This document shows, piece by piece, positions 20,399 through 29,175 of a DNA stretch of 64,000 nt. The position numbers and the translations under genes are program-made. How positions within the stretch are numbered: the first letter of the stretch is position 1; each line of letters begins with the position of its first letter. Source of the stretch: Xanthobacteraceae bacterium (GTDB taxonomy: Bacteria; Pseudomonadota; Alphaproteobacteria; Rhizobiales; Xanthobacteraceae); NCBI GenBank assembly GCA_031291475.1, contig JARLIY010000132.1, positions 248,001-312,000 on the forward strand. Direction: 5' to 3'. The notes beneath the pieces are model-generated. The model made no database searches. It had not been told where the DNA came from and was given only the letters and a program-made list of their open reading frames with translations.

Positions 20399-20913
20399 TG
20401 ACGCAGGCGGCGCGGCGGACGCGGCGTGCGCGGCGGACGCGGACGGCGCTCAAGATCGACGTCCTCGTCGAATCCGACCTCTGGAAAGTACTGCCGGACG
20501 CCGCGTCGGCGGCGCGTCGCGCCATCGCTGAAGCCGCCACGATGCTGTCAACGCCGCGCGCGGAGCTTGCAATCGTCCTGACCGACGATTCGGCTGTCCG
20601 CCTGCTCAACCGCGCCTGGCGCGGTGTCGATGCCCCGACCAACGTCCTCTCATTTCCGACGCGCCGCGCCGGCGGCGAGCCGCCGCTCATCGGCGACGTC
20701 GTTCTGGCGTTCGAAACCATTGCGCGGGAGGCGCGCGCCGAAGGCAAGCCCATCGTCCATCATGTCGCCCACCTTGCCGTGCATGGTTTCCTGCACCTCT
20801 TGGGTTACGACCACGTGCGCAAGGCCGATGCCGAGGCGATGGAGCGGATCGAGCGCGACGTTCTGCGCCGGCTTGCCATCCCCGACCCCTACCCGCGTAT
20901 TGGCAAAGCTTGA
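20398..20913 (+). CDS. ybeY: Endoribonuclease YbeY
   Basis: 171 residues. The zinc-binding motif of UPF0054 is complete: H129-GFL-H133-LLGYD-H139. YbeY matures the 3' end of 16S rRNA and takes part in ribosome quality control. The basic N-terminal stretch (TQAARRTRRARRTRTA) is longer than in many homologues; the true start could lie a few codons downstream, but ATG 20398 overlaps the phoH stop (TGATG) and is therefore plausible. Confidence 0.93.
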   Translation: MTQAARRTRRARRTRTALKIDVLVESDLWKVLPDAASAARRAIAEAATMLSTPRAELAIVLTDDSAVRLLNRAWRGVDAPTNVLSFPTRRAGGEPPLIGDVVLAFETIAREARAEGKPIVHHVAHLAVHGFLHLLGYDHVRKADAEAMERIERDVLRRLAIPDPYPRIGKA

Positions 20914-20957
20914 ATAGAAGGCCTGAATAAGCCCCACCCGACATCTAACGTCCTGAT

Positions 20958-22085
20958 ATGCTAGGCTTATATTCTACGCTTATGACTCAATCTCCGACCC
21001 GCAGCGAACCGAACGAATCCGGGCACTACCCCGGCCTTCCCATGGTCGTGCCGGAAACCGGCGAGCTGCATGAAGGCTGGCTCACGCGCGTCATGCGCAT
21101 TCTGTTCGGCTGGAAAGCCGCGGCGACGCGCGCCGACCTTGAACAAGTCCTGACCGCCGAGCAGCCGGAATCGGGCTTCTCGCCCGCCGAAGCGGCGATG
21201 CTCAAGAATATTCTCGGCCTGCGCGAATGCCGGATTGAGAGCGTCATGGTGCCGCGCGCCGATATCGTTGCCGTGCAGCAGGATATCGCCATCGGCGAAC
21301 TGGTCATGGTGTTTGCCGGCGCCGGTCATTCGCGGCTCGTGGTCTACAAGGACACGCTCGATGACCCGACCGGCATGGTGCACATCCGCGATCTGCTCGC
21401 CTTCATGGCGGCGCGCGCCGCGATCGACCCCGCCGCCGCGCGGCCGGAAGATCTGCCGGCCGCCGATCTCGATCTGGCCAAGATCGATCTTTCCATGTCG
21501 CTGGCGGCGACTAGGATCGTTCGCGAGCTCCTTTACGCGCCGCCTTCGATGCCGGCGCTCGATCTCCTGGCGAAGATGCAGGCGACCCGCATTCATCTGG
21601 CGCTGATCATCGACGAATACGGCGGCAGCGACGGGCTGGTCTCGATCGAGGATCTGGTCGAGCTGATCGTCGGCGACATTGCCGACGAACATGACGAAGC
21701 CGAAACCGCGGCGGTGACGCGCCAGAGCGACGGCTCGTTCCTCGCCACCGGCCGCGCCAGCCTCGACGATGTGCGCGGCGTGATCGGCGAGGAGTTCGAT
21801 GTCGGCGACGCCACGCAGGACGTCGACACGCTCGGCGGATATTTGGTCATGCGCGCCGGTCACGTGCCGGTGCGCGGCGAGCTGGTACCCGGCCCGGGCG
21901 CGTTCGAGGCCGAGGTGCTCGACGCCGATCCGCGCCGCGTCAAGCGTGTCAAAATATATCGGAGCAAGAGCCGCGGCACCGGCACGCCGCGCGAACTGCC
22001 GACGCTGCTGCGGCCGGTGCCGCGCGCTGCGGCCCCGCGCGATGAGAGCGCTCAACCAAACCCAACCTCTCCGCCGACGCCGTGA
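20958..22085 (+). CDS. CBS-domain hemolysin-family protein, CorC/TlyC type
   Basis: 375 residues. After a short N-terminal tail come two CBS domains (about 90-235; VMVPRADIVAVQQDI and HLALIIDEYGGSDGLVSIEDLVE) and a C-terminal transporter-associated (CorC_HlyC) domain (about 255-340), with a proline-rich tail. No membrane segments are evident, so it is the soluble CorC type, usually encoded between ybeY and lnt. Homologues are linked to Mg/Co efflux or magnesium homeostasis. ATG 20958 and ATG 20982 are both possible starts. The stop overlaps the GTG start of lnt. Confidence 0.88.
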   Translation: MLGLYSTLMTQSPTRSEPNESGHYPGLPMVVPETGELHEGWLTRVMRILFGWKAAATRADLEQVLTAEQPESGFSPAEAAMLKNILGLRECRIESVMVPRADIVAVQQDIAIGELVMVFAGAGHSRLVVYKDTLDDPTGMVHIRDLLAFMAARAAIDPAAARPEDLPAADLDLAKIDLSMSLAATRIVRELLYAPPSMPALDLLAKMQATRIHLALIIDEYGGSDGLVSIEDLVELIVGDIADEHDEAETAAVTRQSDGSFLATGRASLDDVRGVIGEEFDVGDATQDVDTLGGYLVMRAGHVPVRGELVPGPGAFEAEVLDADPRRVKRVKIYRSKSRGTGTPRELPTLLRPVPRAAAPRDESAQPNPTSPPTP

Positions 22086-23686
22086 AGCCGACGGTCCTGA
22101 TCCACATAATCGTCTTATCCTTTGGTTGGCGGCGTTGGCTGATCGCATTCGCCGCCGGCGCGTTTTCGGCCCTGGCCATGGCGCCGATCAACGCGTGGCC
22201 GGTCCTGTTCCTGACTTTTCCGACGCTGGTCTGGATGATCGACGGCACGGGGGCCGGCCGCTGGCGTGGGACGATGGGGGCCGCGACCATTGGCTGGTGG
22301 TTCGGCTTCGGCTATTTTCTCGCCGGCCTCTATTGGGTGGGTTACGCCTTTCTGGTCGATGCGCCGACCTTCGGCTGGCTGTTGCCGTTCGCGGTGATCG
22401 GGCTGCCGGCGGGGCTAGCGATCTTCATCGCGATCGCGACGGCGTTGGCGCGCCTTCTTTGGACGCGCGGGGCCGTGCGTATCCTCGCTCTGGCCGTCAC
22501 GCTGACCGCGGTCGAATGGTTGCGCGGTCATATCCTCACCGGCTTTCCCTGGAACACTTTCGGCTATGCGCTCACCGCGCCGCTGGCGCTGGCGCAAGCG
22601 GCTTCCGTCATCGGCATCTGGGGTCTTACCTTCGTTGCCGTCGTCGTCTTCGCCAGCACGGCGACGCTCACTGACGATCGCGCCGAAACCCGCAGGCCGT
22701 GGCTGCCGCTTGCAATCTCGGTCGCCGTCCTTGCCGTCATCGCCGGCTTGGGCGCGCTGCGGCTCGCGCGCACGCCGACGCGATGGGTCGACGACGTGCA
22801 TCTGCGCATCATGCAGCCCAACCTGCAGCAGGACGTGCGTTTCAATTATGCGGCCAAGCAGCAGGTCATGGACCGCTACATCGCGCTGTCCAACCGCGCT
22901 TCCGGACCGCAATCGCTCGGCGTGCGCGAGGTCACGCATTTGATCTGGCCGGAATCGGCCTTTCCGTTCTTCCTCGCGCACGAGCCCGACGCGCTCGCCC
23001 AGATCACCCGGCTGTTGCAGAGCGGCACCGTGCTGATCACCGGCGCCGTGCGCGCGGCGGAGCCGGTCAATCCCGCCGAGCCCGCGGTCTACAATTCGAT
23101 CTACGTCATCGACCGCACCGGCTCGATCGTCTCCTTCTACGACAAAGTGCATCTCGTGCCGTTCGGCGAGTATCTGCCGTTCCAGCACTTCCTCGAAAGC
23201 CTCGGCCTGCAGCAGCTCACCAAACAACGCGGCGGCTTTCTCGCCGGAGACCGGCGCAGACTTCTCAGCGTCCCCGGCGCCCCGCCGGCGCTGCCGCTGA
23301 TCTGTTACGAGATCATCTTCCCGGGCGCGGTGGCGCCGAAAGGCCGGCGGCCGGACTGGATCGTCAACGTCACCAATGACGGCTGGTTCGGCGTTTCCAG
23401 CGGCCCGTATCAGCATTTTCAAGAGGCGCGCGTGCGCGCCATCGAAGAGGGCCTGCCGCTGGTTCGCGCCGCCAATACCGGTATTTCCGCGGTCGTCGAT
23501 CCGCTTGGGCGGATCGTCAATTCATTGCCGCTCGGCGCTGAAGGCGTGATCGATGCGCCGTTGCCGCGGCCGATCGGCAAGCCGATTTATGCCCGCTTAG
23601 GCGACGTCCCCGCCGCCATGATCGTCGTGCTGGCATTGCTTGCGATTATTCGCCGCCGGTCGCAGCCGAACGTCGAGACAATTTAG
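22082..23686 (+). CDS. lnt: Apolipoprotein N-acyltransferase
   Basis: 534-residue inner-membrane enzyme that adds the third acyl chain to lipoproteins. The N-terminal part (about 1-230) has several hydrophobic membrane segments. The periplasmic nitrilase-type domain carries the catalytic triad E291 (WPESAFPF), K355 (YDKVHLVPFGEYLPF) and C408 (LICYEIIFPG). A C-terminal membrane segment follows. The start is GTG at 22082, overlapping the upstream stop (GTGA), which indicates translational coupling. All key residues are present. Confidence 0.95.
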   Translation: MKPTVLIHIIVLSFGWRRWLIAFAAGAFSALAMAPINAWPVLFLTFPTLVWMIDGTGAGRWRGTMGAATIGWWFGFGYFLAGLYWVGYAFLVDAPTFGWLLPFAVIGLPAGLAIFIAIATALARLLWTRGAVRILALAVTLTAVEWLRGHILTGFPWNTFGYALTAPLALAQAASVIGIWGLTFVAVVVFASTATLTDDRAETRRPWLPLAISVAVLAVIAGLGALRLARTPTRWVDDVHLRIMQPNLQQDVRFNYAAKQQVMDRYIALSNRASGPQSLGVREVTHLIWPESAFPFFLAHEPDALAQITRLLQSGTVLITGAVRAAEPVNPAEPAVYNSIYVIDRTGSIVSFYDKVHLVPFGEYLPFQHFLESLGLQQLTKQRGGFLAGDRRRLLSVPGAPPALPLICYEIIFPGAVAPKGRRPDWIVNVTNDGWFGVSSGPYQHFQEARVRAIEEGLPLVRAANTGISAVVDPLGRIVNSLPLGAEGVIDAPLPRPIGKPIYARLGDVPAAMIVVLALLAIIRRRSQPNVETI

Positions 23687-23840
23687 CGGCGCACGCACAA
23701 TGAAAGTTTATCCTAATACAGATCGGTAAAGCGGTGTGGCGGACACGCGGGCGGGCGTGTGATAACGACCACCGGATGTATATTGCACCGCCTGCTCAAC
23801 TATCACGCGCAGTCAGGAGTTCGCTGATACTCGCCAATAT

Positions 23841-23854
23841 TACGATTAATCGTA
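23841..23854. promoter_or_regulatory. Perfect 14-bp palindrome upstream of praR
   Basis: TACGATTAATCGTA is perfectly self-complementary and lies in the A/T-rich 289-bp gap between lnt and praR, 121 bp before the praR ATG. An HTH regulator that follows its own palindrome suggests autoregulation (inference). The rest of the gap also has an ACACGC/GCGTGT dyad (about 23,742-23,760). Confidence 0.45.
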
Positions 23855-23975
23855 TTTCGTGCGATCTAACGCCTAAAGATCATGATGAAAACGCGGGTCT
23901 GCCAGTATTTCACAGGACCAGATTTGATATTCGAAACTGTTACGGTAAAGAGGTAGGGTAGAGGAGAACGTTTTT

Positions 23976-24392
23976 ATGATGGCCAAGAAGGCACCGAACC
24001 CCGTCGACAAGCACGTCGGCAGCCGCGTGCGCATGCGCCGAATGATGCTTGGGATGAGCCAGGAGAAGCTCGGAAACAATCTCGGCCTGACCTTTCAGCA
24101 AGTTCAAAAATACGAAAAGGGGACCAATCGGATCGGGGCGAGCCGCCTTCAGCAGATATCGCACATCCTGCAGGTGCCGGTGTCGTTCTTTTTCGATGGC
24201 GCTCCGACCGTCGGAACGGGAATACGCGCGGAGGGCATGAGCGAGGCACCCTCGCCCGCTTACGTCTCGGATTTTCTCGCCACTTCGGACGGCTTGGCGC
24301 TCACCAAGGCCTTCATGCGCATCGGCGACTCCAAGCTGCGGCGACGCATCGTCGATCTCGTCGAGCAGATCGCTCTCAACGACAAACACTGA
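23976..24392 (+). CDS. praR: XRE-family transcriptional regulator, PraR-like
   Basis: 138 residues. The Cro/C1-type HTH (about 15-70) reads [20 protein letters not shown] then [19 protein letters not shown], and a C-terminal alpha-helical part ([13 protein letters not shown]) follows. The lnt-praR-metK order and the sequence match the PraR regulators of Rhizobium and Azorhizobium, which repress biofilm, quorum-sensing or reb genes. A strong AGAGGAG ribosome site precedes ATG 23976 (ATGATG). Its long upstream region with a perfect palindrome suggests autoregulation. Confidence 0.85.
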   Translation: MMAKKAPNPVDKHVGSRVRMRRMMLGMSQEKLGNNLGLTFQQVQKYEKGTNRIGASRLQQISHILQVPVSFFFDGAPTVGTGIRAEGMSEAPSPAYVSDFLATSDGLALTKAFMRIGDSKLRRRIVDLVEQIALNDKH

Positions 24393-24399
24393 AGAAAGC

Positions 24400-24420
24400 C
24401 GCGCCGTTTTTGTCGGCGCG
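24400..24420 (+). terminator. Stem-loop after praR
   Basis: Inverted repeat CGCGCCG/CGGCGCG with a tttttgt loop begins 8 nt after the praR stop. It could end praR transcription, but no T-run follows the stem. Confidence 0.4.
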
Positions 24421-24571
24421 TCCCTCGCTTTCGCCCACGCTTCGCCCACATCTTGACCGCGCGGAGCGGCGCTGCAACAACCCTGTCACGGAGCGGCGCG
24501 CGGCCTCGCCACCGCTCGAACCGACAAGGCCCGGCGGCGATCGGGCCGGCTACGGAGGGGAGTGTTTCGCA

Positions 24572-25846
24572 GTGTCACGTGCAAATTATCTGTTCACCAG
24601 CGAGTCGGTATCGGAAGGTCATCCGGACAAGGTCTGCGACCAAATTTCGGATGCGATACTTGATGCGTTTCTCGAGAACGATCTCAAGCTCGGCATCGCC
24701 GACGAGAGCAAAGTCAATACGCGGCTCGGCTGCGAGACGCTGTGCACCACGAACAAGATCGTGATCGCCGGCGAAGGGCGCGGGCAGGCGCCGTTGTTCC
24801 ACAAGCACGGCGACAAAGCGGTAGTGAACCGCGAGTTGATCACGGAAACCGCGCGCCGCGTGGTGAAGGATATCGGCTACGACCAGGACGGCTTTTCCTA
24901 TTACGGCGCCGACGTCGAGGTGCTGCTGCACGGACAATCGCCGGATATCGCCATGGGCGTCGACGCCAAAAAGAAGAAGAGCGGCGAAGAAGAAGGCGCG
25001 GGCGACCAAGGCATGATGTTCGGCTACGCCTGCACCGAGAGCGAGGTCTATGAGAAGGGCTCGTTCATGCCGGCGCCGATTTATTTTGCGCACAAGATTC
25101 TCAAAGTGCTCGCGGAAAAGCGCCGCTCCGGCGCGCTGTTCGATCTGCAACCCGACGCCAAGAGCCAGGTGACCGTCAAATATGTCGGCGGCAAGCCGAT
25201 CGGCTGCACCAAGGTCGTGGTCTCCACGCAGCACAACGCCCAGACCCGCAACGGCAAAAAATACTCGCCGGGCATGGTCAAGGAAATGATCGCGGACGCC
25301 GTCGAATCGGCGCTGCCCGAAGGCTGGATGCCGCAAAAGGCCGGCGACTTCCTGGTCAATCCGACGGGGAATTTCGTCATCGGCGGGCCCGACGGCGATT
25401 GCGGCCTTACCGGACGCAAAATCATCGTCGACACCTATGGCGGCTACGCGCCGCATGGCGGCGGCGCCTTCTCCGGCAAGGATCCGACCAAGGTCGACCG
25501 CTCCGCGGCTTACGCGGCACGCTATCTCGCCAAGAACGTGGTCGCCGCCGGTCTCGCCGACAGCTGCACCATCCAGATCGCTTATGCGATCGGCGTCGCC
25601 GACCCGATGTCGGTCTTTGTGGACACGCACGGCACCGGCAAGGTCGAAGAAGCGAAGCTGCAAAAGCTCCTTCCGGAACTGTTCCCGCTGCGTCCGACCA
25701 ATATTCGCCGCGCGCTCCAGCTCAACCGGCCGATCTACCGCCGCACCGCGGCCTACGGCCATTTCGGCCGTGCACCGGAAAAGGACGGGGGCTTCTCTTG
25801 GGAGCGCACCGACCTCGCCGATGCGCTGCGGCGCAGCTTGCGCTGA
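24572..25846 (+). CDS. metK: S-adenosylmethionine synthetase
   Basis: 424 residues from GTG 24572, preceded by GGAGGGG. The N-terminus [27 protein letters not shown] is the family start (H17-P-D19-K20 in the active site). The upstream open extension has no family similarity. The GAGDQG motif (around 142-147) is preceded by a lysine/glutamate-rich insertion (about 131-142, [11 protein letters not shown]), which makes the protein longer than the E. coli enzyme, as is common in alphaproteobacteria. It makes SAM from methionine and ATP, the cofactor used by MiaB, TrmB and RsmG in this window. I see no recognisable SAM riboswitch in the 179-bp leader. Confidence 0.96.
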   Translation: MSRANYLFTSESVSEGHPDKVCDQISDAILDAFLENDLKLGIADESKVNTRLGCETLCTTNKIVIAGEGRGQAPLFHKHGDKAVVNRELITETARRVVKDIGYDQDGFSYYGADVEVLLHGQSPDIAMGVDAKKKKSGEEEGAGDQGMMFGYACTESEVYEKGSFMPAPIYFAHKILKVLAEKRRSGALFDLQPDAKSQVTVKYVGGKPIGCTKVVVSTQHNAQTRNGKKYSPGMVKEMIADAVESALPEGWMPQKAGDFLVNPTGNFVIGGPDGDCGLTGRKIIVDTYGGYAPHGGGAFSGKDPTKVDRSAAYAARYLAKNVVAAGLADSCTIQIAYAIGVADPMSVFVDTHGTGKVEEAKLQKLLPELFPLRPTNIRRALQLNRPIYRRTAAYGHFGRAPEKDGGFSWERTDLADALRRSLR

Positions 25847-25866
25847 CTATCGGCATCGCACTGCCC

Positions 25867-25951
25867 TCATGGCTGGCCTTGTGCCGGCCATCCATGTCTT
25901 TGATATATCGTGAAGCAAGACGTGGATGGCCGCGACGAGCGCGGCCATGAC
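25867..25951. repeat. Intergenic palindromic repeat of the 'MAGLVPAIHV' type
   Basis: An 85-bp inverted repeat: the left arm (tcatggctggcc...ggccatccatgtct) is complementary to the right arm (agacgtggatggcc...gcggccatga), with a central A/T-rich tgatatatcgtgaag. In one frame the left arm reads MAGLVPAIHV, a spurious peptide repeatedly annotated from such elements in Bradyrhizobium relatives. It ends 5 bp before the trmB start. Confidence 0.7.
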
Positions 25952-25956
25952 GGCCA

Positions 25957-26649
25957 ATGACCCTCGAAATAGATCAAAAGCGCGCCTTTTTCGGCCGGCG
26001 CAAAGGGCACAAGCTGCGCAAGCGGCAAGCGGAGCTTATTGACGCATTGCTGCCGCGTCTTGCGATCGATCTCACGCATCCCGCTCCCGCCGCGCTCGCC
26101 GCGCTGTTTCCGGCACCGGTCGGCGAGGTGCAGCTCGAGATCGGCTTTGGCGGCGGCGAGAATATGATCGCGCAGGCCGAGGCGCGACCGAGCACCGGAT
26201 TTATCGGTGTCGAACCGTTCGTCAACGGCATGGCCAAGGCGCTGGCGGCGATCGACGACTTACGCCTGCAAAATGTCCGCTTGCACTTCGATGACGCCAC
26301 AAGCTTGATCGCCTGGCTGCCGGACGCGTCGCTCGAGCGCATCGACCTCATCCATCCCGATCCATGGCCGAAACGCCGGCACTGGAAACGCCGATTTATT
26401 CAGGACGCGACGATCGCGCAATTCGCCCGCATTCTCCGCCGCGGCGGCGAGCTGCGCTTCGTCACCGACGTCGCCGACTACGCCGCGTGGACGCTGCAGC
26501 GTCTCTTGCGGTCGGCCGATTTCGATTGGACCGCGCAACGTGCGGACGATTGGCGCAAGGCCTGGCCCGATTTCACCGGCACGCGCTACCACGCTAAGGC
26601 CGCGCGCGCGGCGCGCGCCCCCTGCTTCCTGATCTTTCGCCGGGTTTGA
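25957..26649 (+). CDS. trmB: tRNA (guanine-N7)-methyltransferase
   Basis: 230 residues. SAM-binding motif EIGFGGGENMIAQAE, then IGVEPF, and the TrmB hallmark IDLIHPDPWPKRRHWKRRF. It methylates G46 of tRNAs. ATG 25957 gives MTLEIDQKRAFFGRRKGHKLRKRQ, with the basic motif typical of the family start. The gene sits between metK, the source of its SAM cofactor, and the rimP-nusA operon, the standard alphaproteobacterial order. A palindromic repeat abuts its start. Confidence 0.94.
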   Translation: MTLEIDQKRAFFGRRKGHKLRKRQAELIDALLPRLAIDLTHPAPAALAALFPAPVGEVQLEIGFGGGENMIAQAEARPSTGFIGVEPFVNGMAKALAAIDDLRLQNVRLHFDDATSLIAWLPDASLERIDLIHPDPWPKRRHWKRRFIQDATIAQFARILRRGGELRFVTDVADYAAWTLQRLLRSADFDWTAQRADDWRKAWPDFTGTRYHAKAARAARAPCFLIFRRV

Positions 26650-26663
26650 CGGTCCGACCGCCC

Positions 26664-26691
26664 TTGCAACGCCCTGTAGAAACGCTATGTT
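26664..26691 (+). promoter_or_regulatory. Possible promoter of the rimP-nusA-infB leader
   Basis: TTGCAA (26664-26669) and TATGTT (26686-26691) are spaced by 16 nt in the trmB-rimP gap. A transcript from here would include the downstream terminator hairpin, as in an attenuator. Confidence 0.3.
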
Positions 26692-26744
26692 TAAAACATC
26701 CGTAATGGATACCTCATAACGGTCGGTTGATCCGAACGGCTTTG

Positions 26745-26775
26745 AGAGTGGGCCCCCCGGGACCCGCTCTTTTTT
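26745..26775 (+). terminator. Intrinsic terminator (possible attenuator) upstream of rimP
   Basis: AGAGTGGG pairs with CCCGCTCT (one G-T wobble) around a C-rich loop, then a run of six T (26770-26775). It can end the trmB transcript or, if the promoter at 26,664 is real, attenuate the rimP-nusA operon. It is the best intrinsic terminator in the window. Confidence 0.75.
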
Positions 26776-26863
26776 ATTACCTGAAGCCCGAAGGTTCCGC
26801 TGGCGGATGCATCCGGACGCATCGTGCAAGACCTGTAGTGCAAGAAACGCTCTCGCGAACAGC

Positions 26864-27544
26864 ATGGACGACAGGACGACAGCCTTCGCCGAAGAACCGC
26901 GGCTCATCAGCGAGCCGGGGCGCGCAGCGCGCGTCGCCGCGCTCGCCGAGCCGGTCCTTGCCGCGCTCGGCTATCGGCTGGTGCGCGTGCGCGTTTCGGG
27001 CTCGGCCGGCTGCACCGTTCAGATCATGGCCGAGCGGCCGGACGGCACCATGGCCATCGAGGACTGCGAGGCCGCTTCGCGTGCGCTCTCGCCGATACTC
27101 GACGTCGCCGATCCGATCGAGGGCCCTTATCAGCTGGAAATCTCTTCGCCGGGCATCGACCGGCCGCTGGTGCGGCGCTCGGATTTCGACCGCTATGCCG
27201 GCCATGTGGCCCGCGTGGAGACGCTCGTTCCGGTCGAGGGCCGCCGGCGCTTTCGCGGCGCGCTTATCGGCGCCGAAGGCGAATGCGTGCGCCTTCGCCC
27301 GGACGAGCCGGCAACGGCGGCGCCCGCCGACATATTGCTGCGGATCGACGACATCGCGGAAGCGAGGCTCGTCCTCACCGACGCGCTCATTGCGCAATCG
27401 CTGCGGCGGAGCAAACACGGCGGCAAGCCGGACGGGTTTGCGGCCGGAACTCAGGCAAACAACCGACGGAATCCGCATCCGCGGCAACAGATGGACGCCG
27501 CGCCGGAACAAGATCGGCGCGTGAACCAAATCAAGGGAGACTGA
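26864..27544 (+). CDS. rimP: Ribosome maturation factor RimP
   Basis: 226 residues from ATG 26864. The N-terminal domain has [16 protein letters not shown] and [17 protein letters not shown], and the central hallmark [18 protein letters not shown] is complete. RimP assists maturation of the 30S subunit. A 30-40 residue polar tail ([12 protein letters not shown]...) extends beyond the usual C-terminus. An upstream open extension of 19 residues is rejected as it crosses the leader. The stop is 2 bp from the nusA ATG. First gene of the rimP-nusA-ylxR-infB operon. Confidence 0.92.
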   Translation: MDDRTTAFAEEPRLISEPGRAARVAALAEPVLAALGYRLVRVRVSGSAGCTVQIMAERPDGTMAIEDCEAASRALSPILDVADPIEGPYQLEISSPGIDRPLVRRSDFDRYAGHVARVETLVPVEGRRRFRGALIGAEGECVRLRPDEPATAAPADILLRIDDIAEARLVLTDALIAQSLRRSKHGGKPDGFAAGTQANNRRNPHPRQQMDAAPEQDRRVNQIKGD

Positions 27545-27546
27545 CC

Positions 27547-29157
27547 ATGGCGACGGTTAGCGCCAACAAACTCGAACTTTTGCAGATCGCGGATGCAGTC
27601 GCGCGCGAAAAGGCGATCGACCGCAAGATCGTGCTCGGCGCCATGGAGGACGCGATCGCCAAGGCGGCGCGCTCGCGTTATGGCAGCGAAACCGAAGTGC
27701 GCGCGGAGATCGATCCGAAGAGCGGCGAGCTGCATCTGTCCCGCCACATGCTGGTGGTAGAGACCGTCGAAAACCCGGCATCGCAAATCAGCCTCGACGA
27801 GGCGCGCCGGCGGCATCCGGCCGCGCAGATCGGCGACACCATCGCCGACCCGCTGCCGCCGCTTGAATACGGCCGCATCGCCGCGCAATCGGCCAAGCAG
27901 GTGATTGTGCAGAAAGTGCGCGAGGCCGAGCGTGACCGCCAATACGACGAATACAAGGATCGGATCGGCGACATCGTCAACGGCATCGTCAAGCGCGTCG
28001 AGTATGGCAACGTGGTGGTCGATCTCGGCCGCGGCGAAGCCATCGTGCGGCGCGACGAGATGCTGCCGCGCGAGGTTTTCCGCAACGGCGACCGCGCCCG
28101 CGCCTACATCTACGACGTGCGACGTGAGCAACGGGGGCCGCAGATCTTCCTTTCGCGCACACATCCGCAATTCATGTCGAAGCTGTTCGCGCAGGAAGTG
28201 CCGGAAATCTACGACGGCATCGTCGAGGTCAAGGCGGTCGCGCGCGATCCCGGCTCGCGCGCCAAGATCGCGGTCGTCTCGCGCGACTCCTCGGTCGATC
28301 CGGTCGGCGCCTGCGTCGGCATGCGCGGTTCGCGCGTGCAGGCGGTGGTCAACGAGCTCCAGGGCGAGAAGATCGACATTATTCCGTGGTCGCAGGATAT
28401 CGCCACGTTTGTCGTCAACGCGCTGGCGCCCGCCGAGGTCGCCAAGGTGGTGCTCGACGAAGAACGCGAGCGCATCGAGGTGGTGGTTCCCGATCAGCAG
28501 CTCTCGCTCGCCATCGGCCGTCGCGGACAGAACGTGCGGCTCGCCTCGCAACTCACCGGCTGGGACATCGACATCCTGACCGAGCAGGAGGAATCGGAAC
28601 GCCGCCAGGCCGAATTCGAGAACCGCACGCGCATGTTCATCGATGCGCTCAACGTCGACGAGGTGATCGGACAATTGCTCGCTTCGGAAGGCTTCAACTC
28701 GGTCGAGGAGCTCGCTTTGGTGGAAACCAAGGAGATAGCCGGGATCGAGGGCTTCGACGAAGACACCGCCGCCGAATTGCAGACCCGGGCCCGCGAATAT
28801 CTGGCCAAGATCGAGGCCGAGCTCGACGCCAAGCGCCAGGAGCTGGGCGTCGCCGACGAGCTCAAGGAGGTTCCGGGCGTCACCACGGCCATGCTGGTGC
28901 GCTTCGGTGAAAACGGCATCAAGACGGTCGAGGATCTGGCCGGCTGCGCCACCGACGACCTCGTCGGCTGGACCGAGCGCAAGGACGGCGAAACCGTGCG
29001 CGAAGCCGGCATTCTCGACGGCTTCGAGATTTCGCGCGAGGACGCCGAGGCGCTGGTCATGCAGGCGCGGCTGAAAGCGGGATGGGTCGCCGAGGCCGAT
29101 CTCGCGCCGCCGCCCACCATGGAAGAAGAAGCCCCGGTGCCGGAAGCGCAAGCCTAA
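27547..29157 (+). CDS. nusA: Transcription termination/antitermination protein NusA
   Basis: 536 residues from ATG 27547, with AGGGAGA upstream. Domains in order: N-terminal RNA polymerase-binding domain (about 1-130; VAREKAIDRKIVLGAMEDAI), S1 (about 135-200; GIVKRVEYGNVVVDLGRGEA), two KH domains (about 230-345; VGACVGMRGSRVQAVV and AIGRRGQNVRLASQL), and a C-terminal acidic region with helix-hairpin-helix-like repeats (IEGFDEDTAAELQ, VPGVTTAMLVRFGENGI). It modulates pausing, termination and rRNA antitermination. Longer frame extensions upstream overlap rimP and are rejected. Confidence 0.96.
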   Translation: MATVSANKLELLQIADAVAREKAIDRKIVLGAMEDAIAKAARSRYGSETEVRAEIDPKSGELHLSRHMLVVETVENPASQISLDEARRRHPAAQIGDTIADPLPPLEYGRIAAQSAKQVIVQKVREAERDRQYDEYKDRIGDIVNGIVKRVEYGNVVVDLGRGEAIVRRDEMLPREVFRNGDRARAYIYDVRREQRGPQIFLSRTHPQFMSKLFAQEVPEIYDGIVEVKAVARDPGSRAKIAVVSRDSSVDPVGACVGMRGSRVQAVVNELQGEKIDIIPWSQDIATFVVNALAPAEVAKVVLDEERERIEVVVPDQQLSLAIGRRGQNVRLASQLTGWDIDILTEQEESERRQAEFENRTRMFIDALNVDEVIGQLLASEGFNSVEELALVETKEIAGIEGFDEDTAAELQTRAREYLAKIEAELDAKRQELGVADELKEVPGVTTAMLVRFGENGIKTVEDLAGCATDDLVGWTERKDGETVREAGILDGFEISREDAEALVMQARLKAGWVAEADLAPPPTMEEEAPVPEAQA

Positions 29158-29175
29158 GGGAAACCCAGCGAACGT

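Noticed and set aside
24393-24571. SAM-responsive riboswitch upstream of metK
   Set aside because: I looked for conserved SAM aptamer cores and saw none; only simple stem-loops are present.
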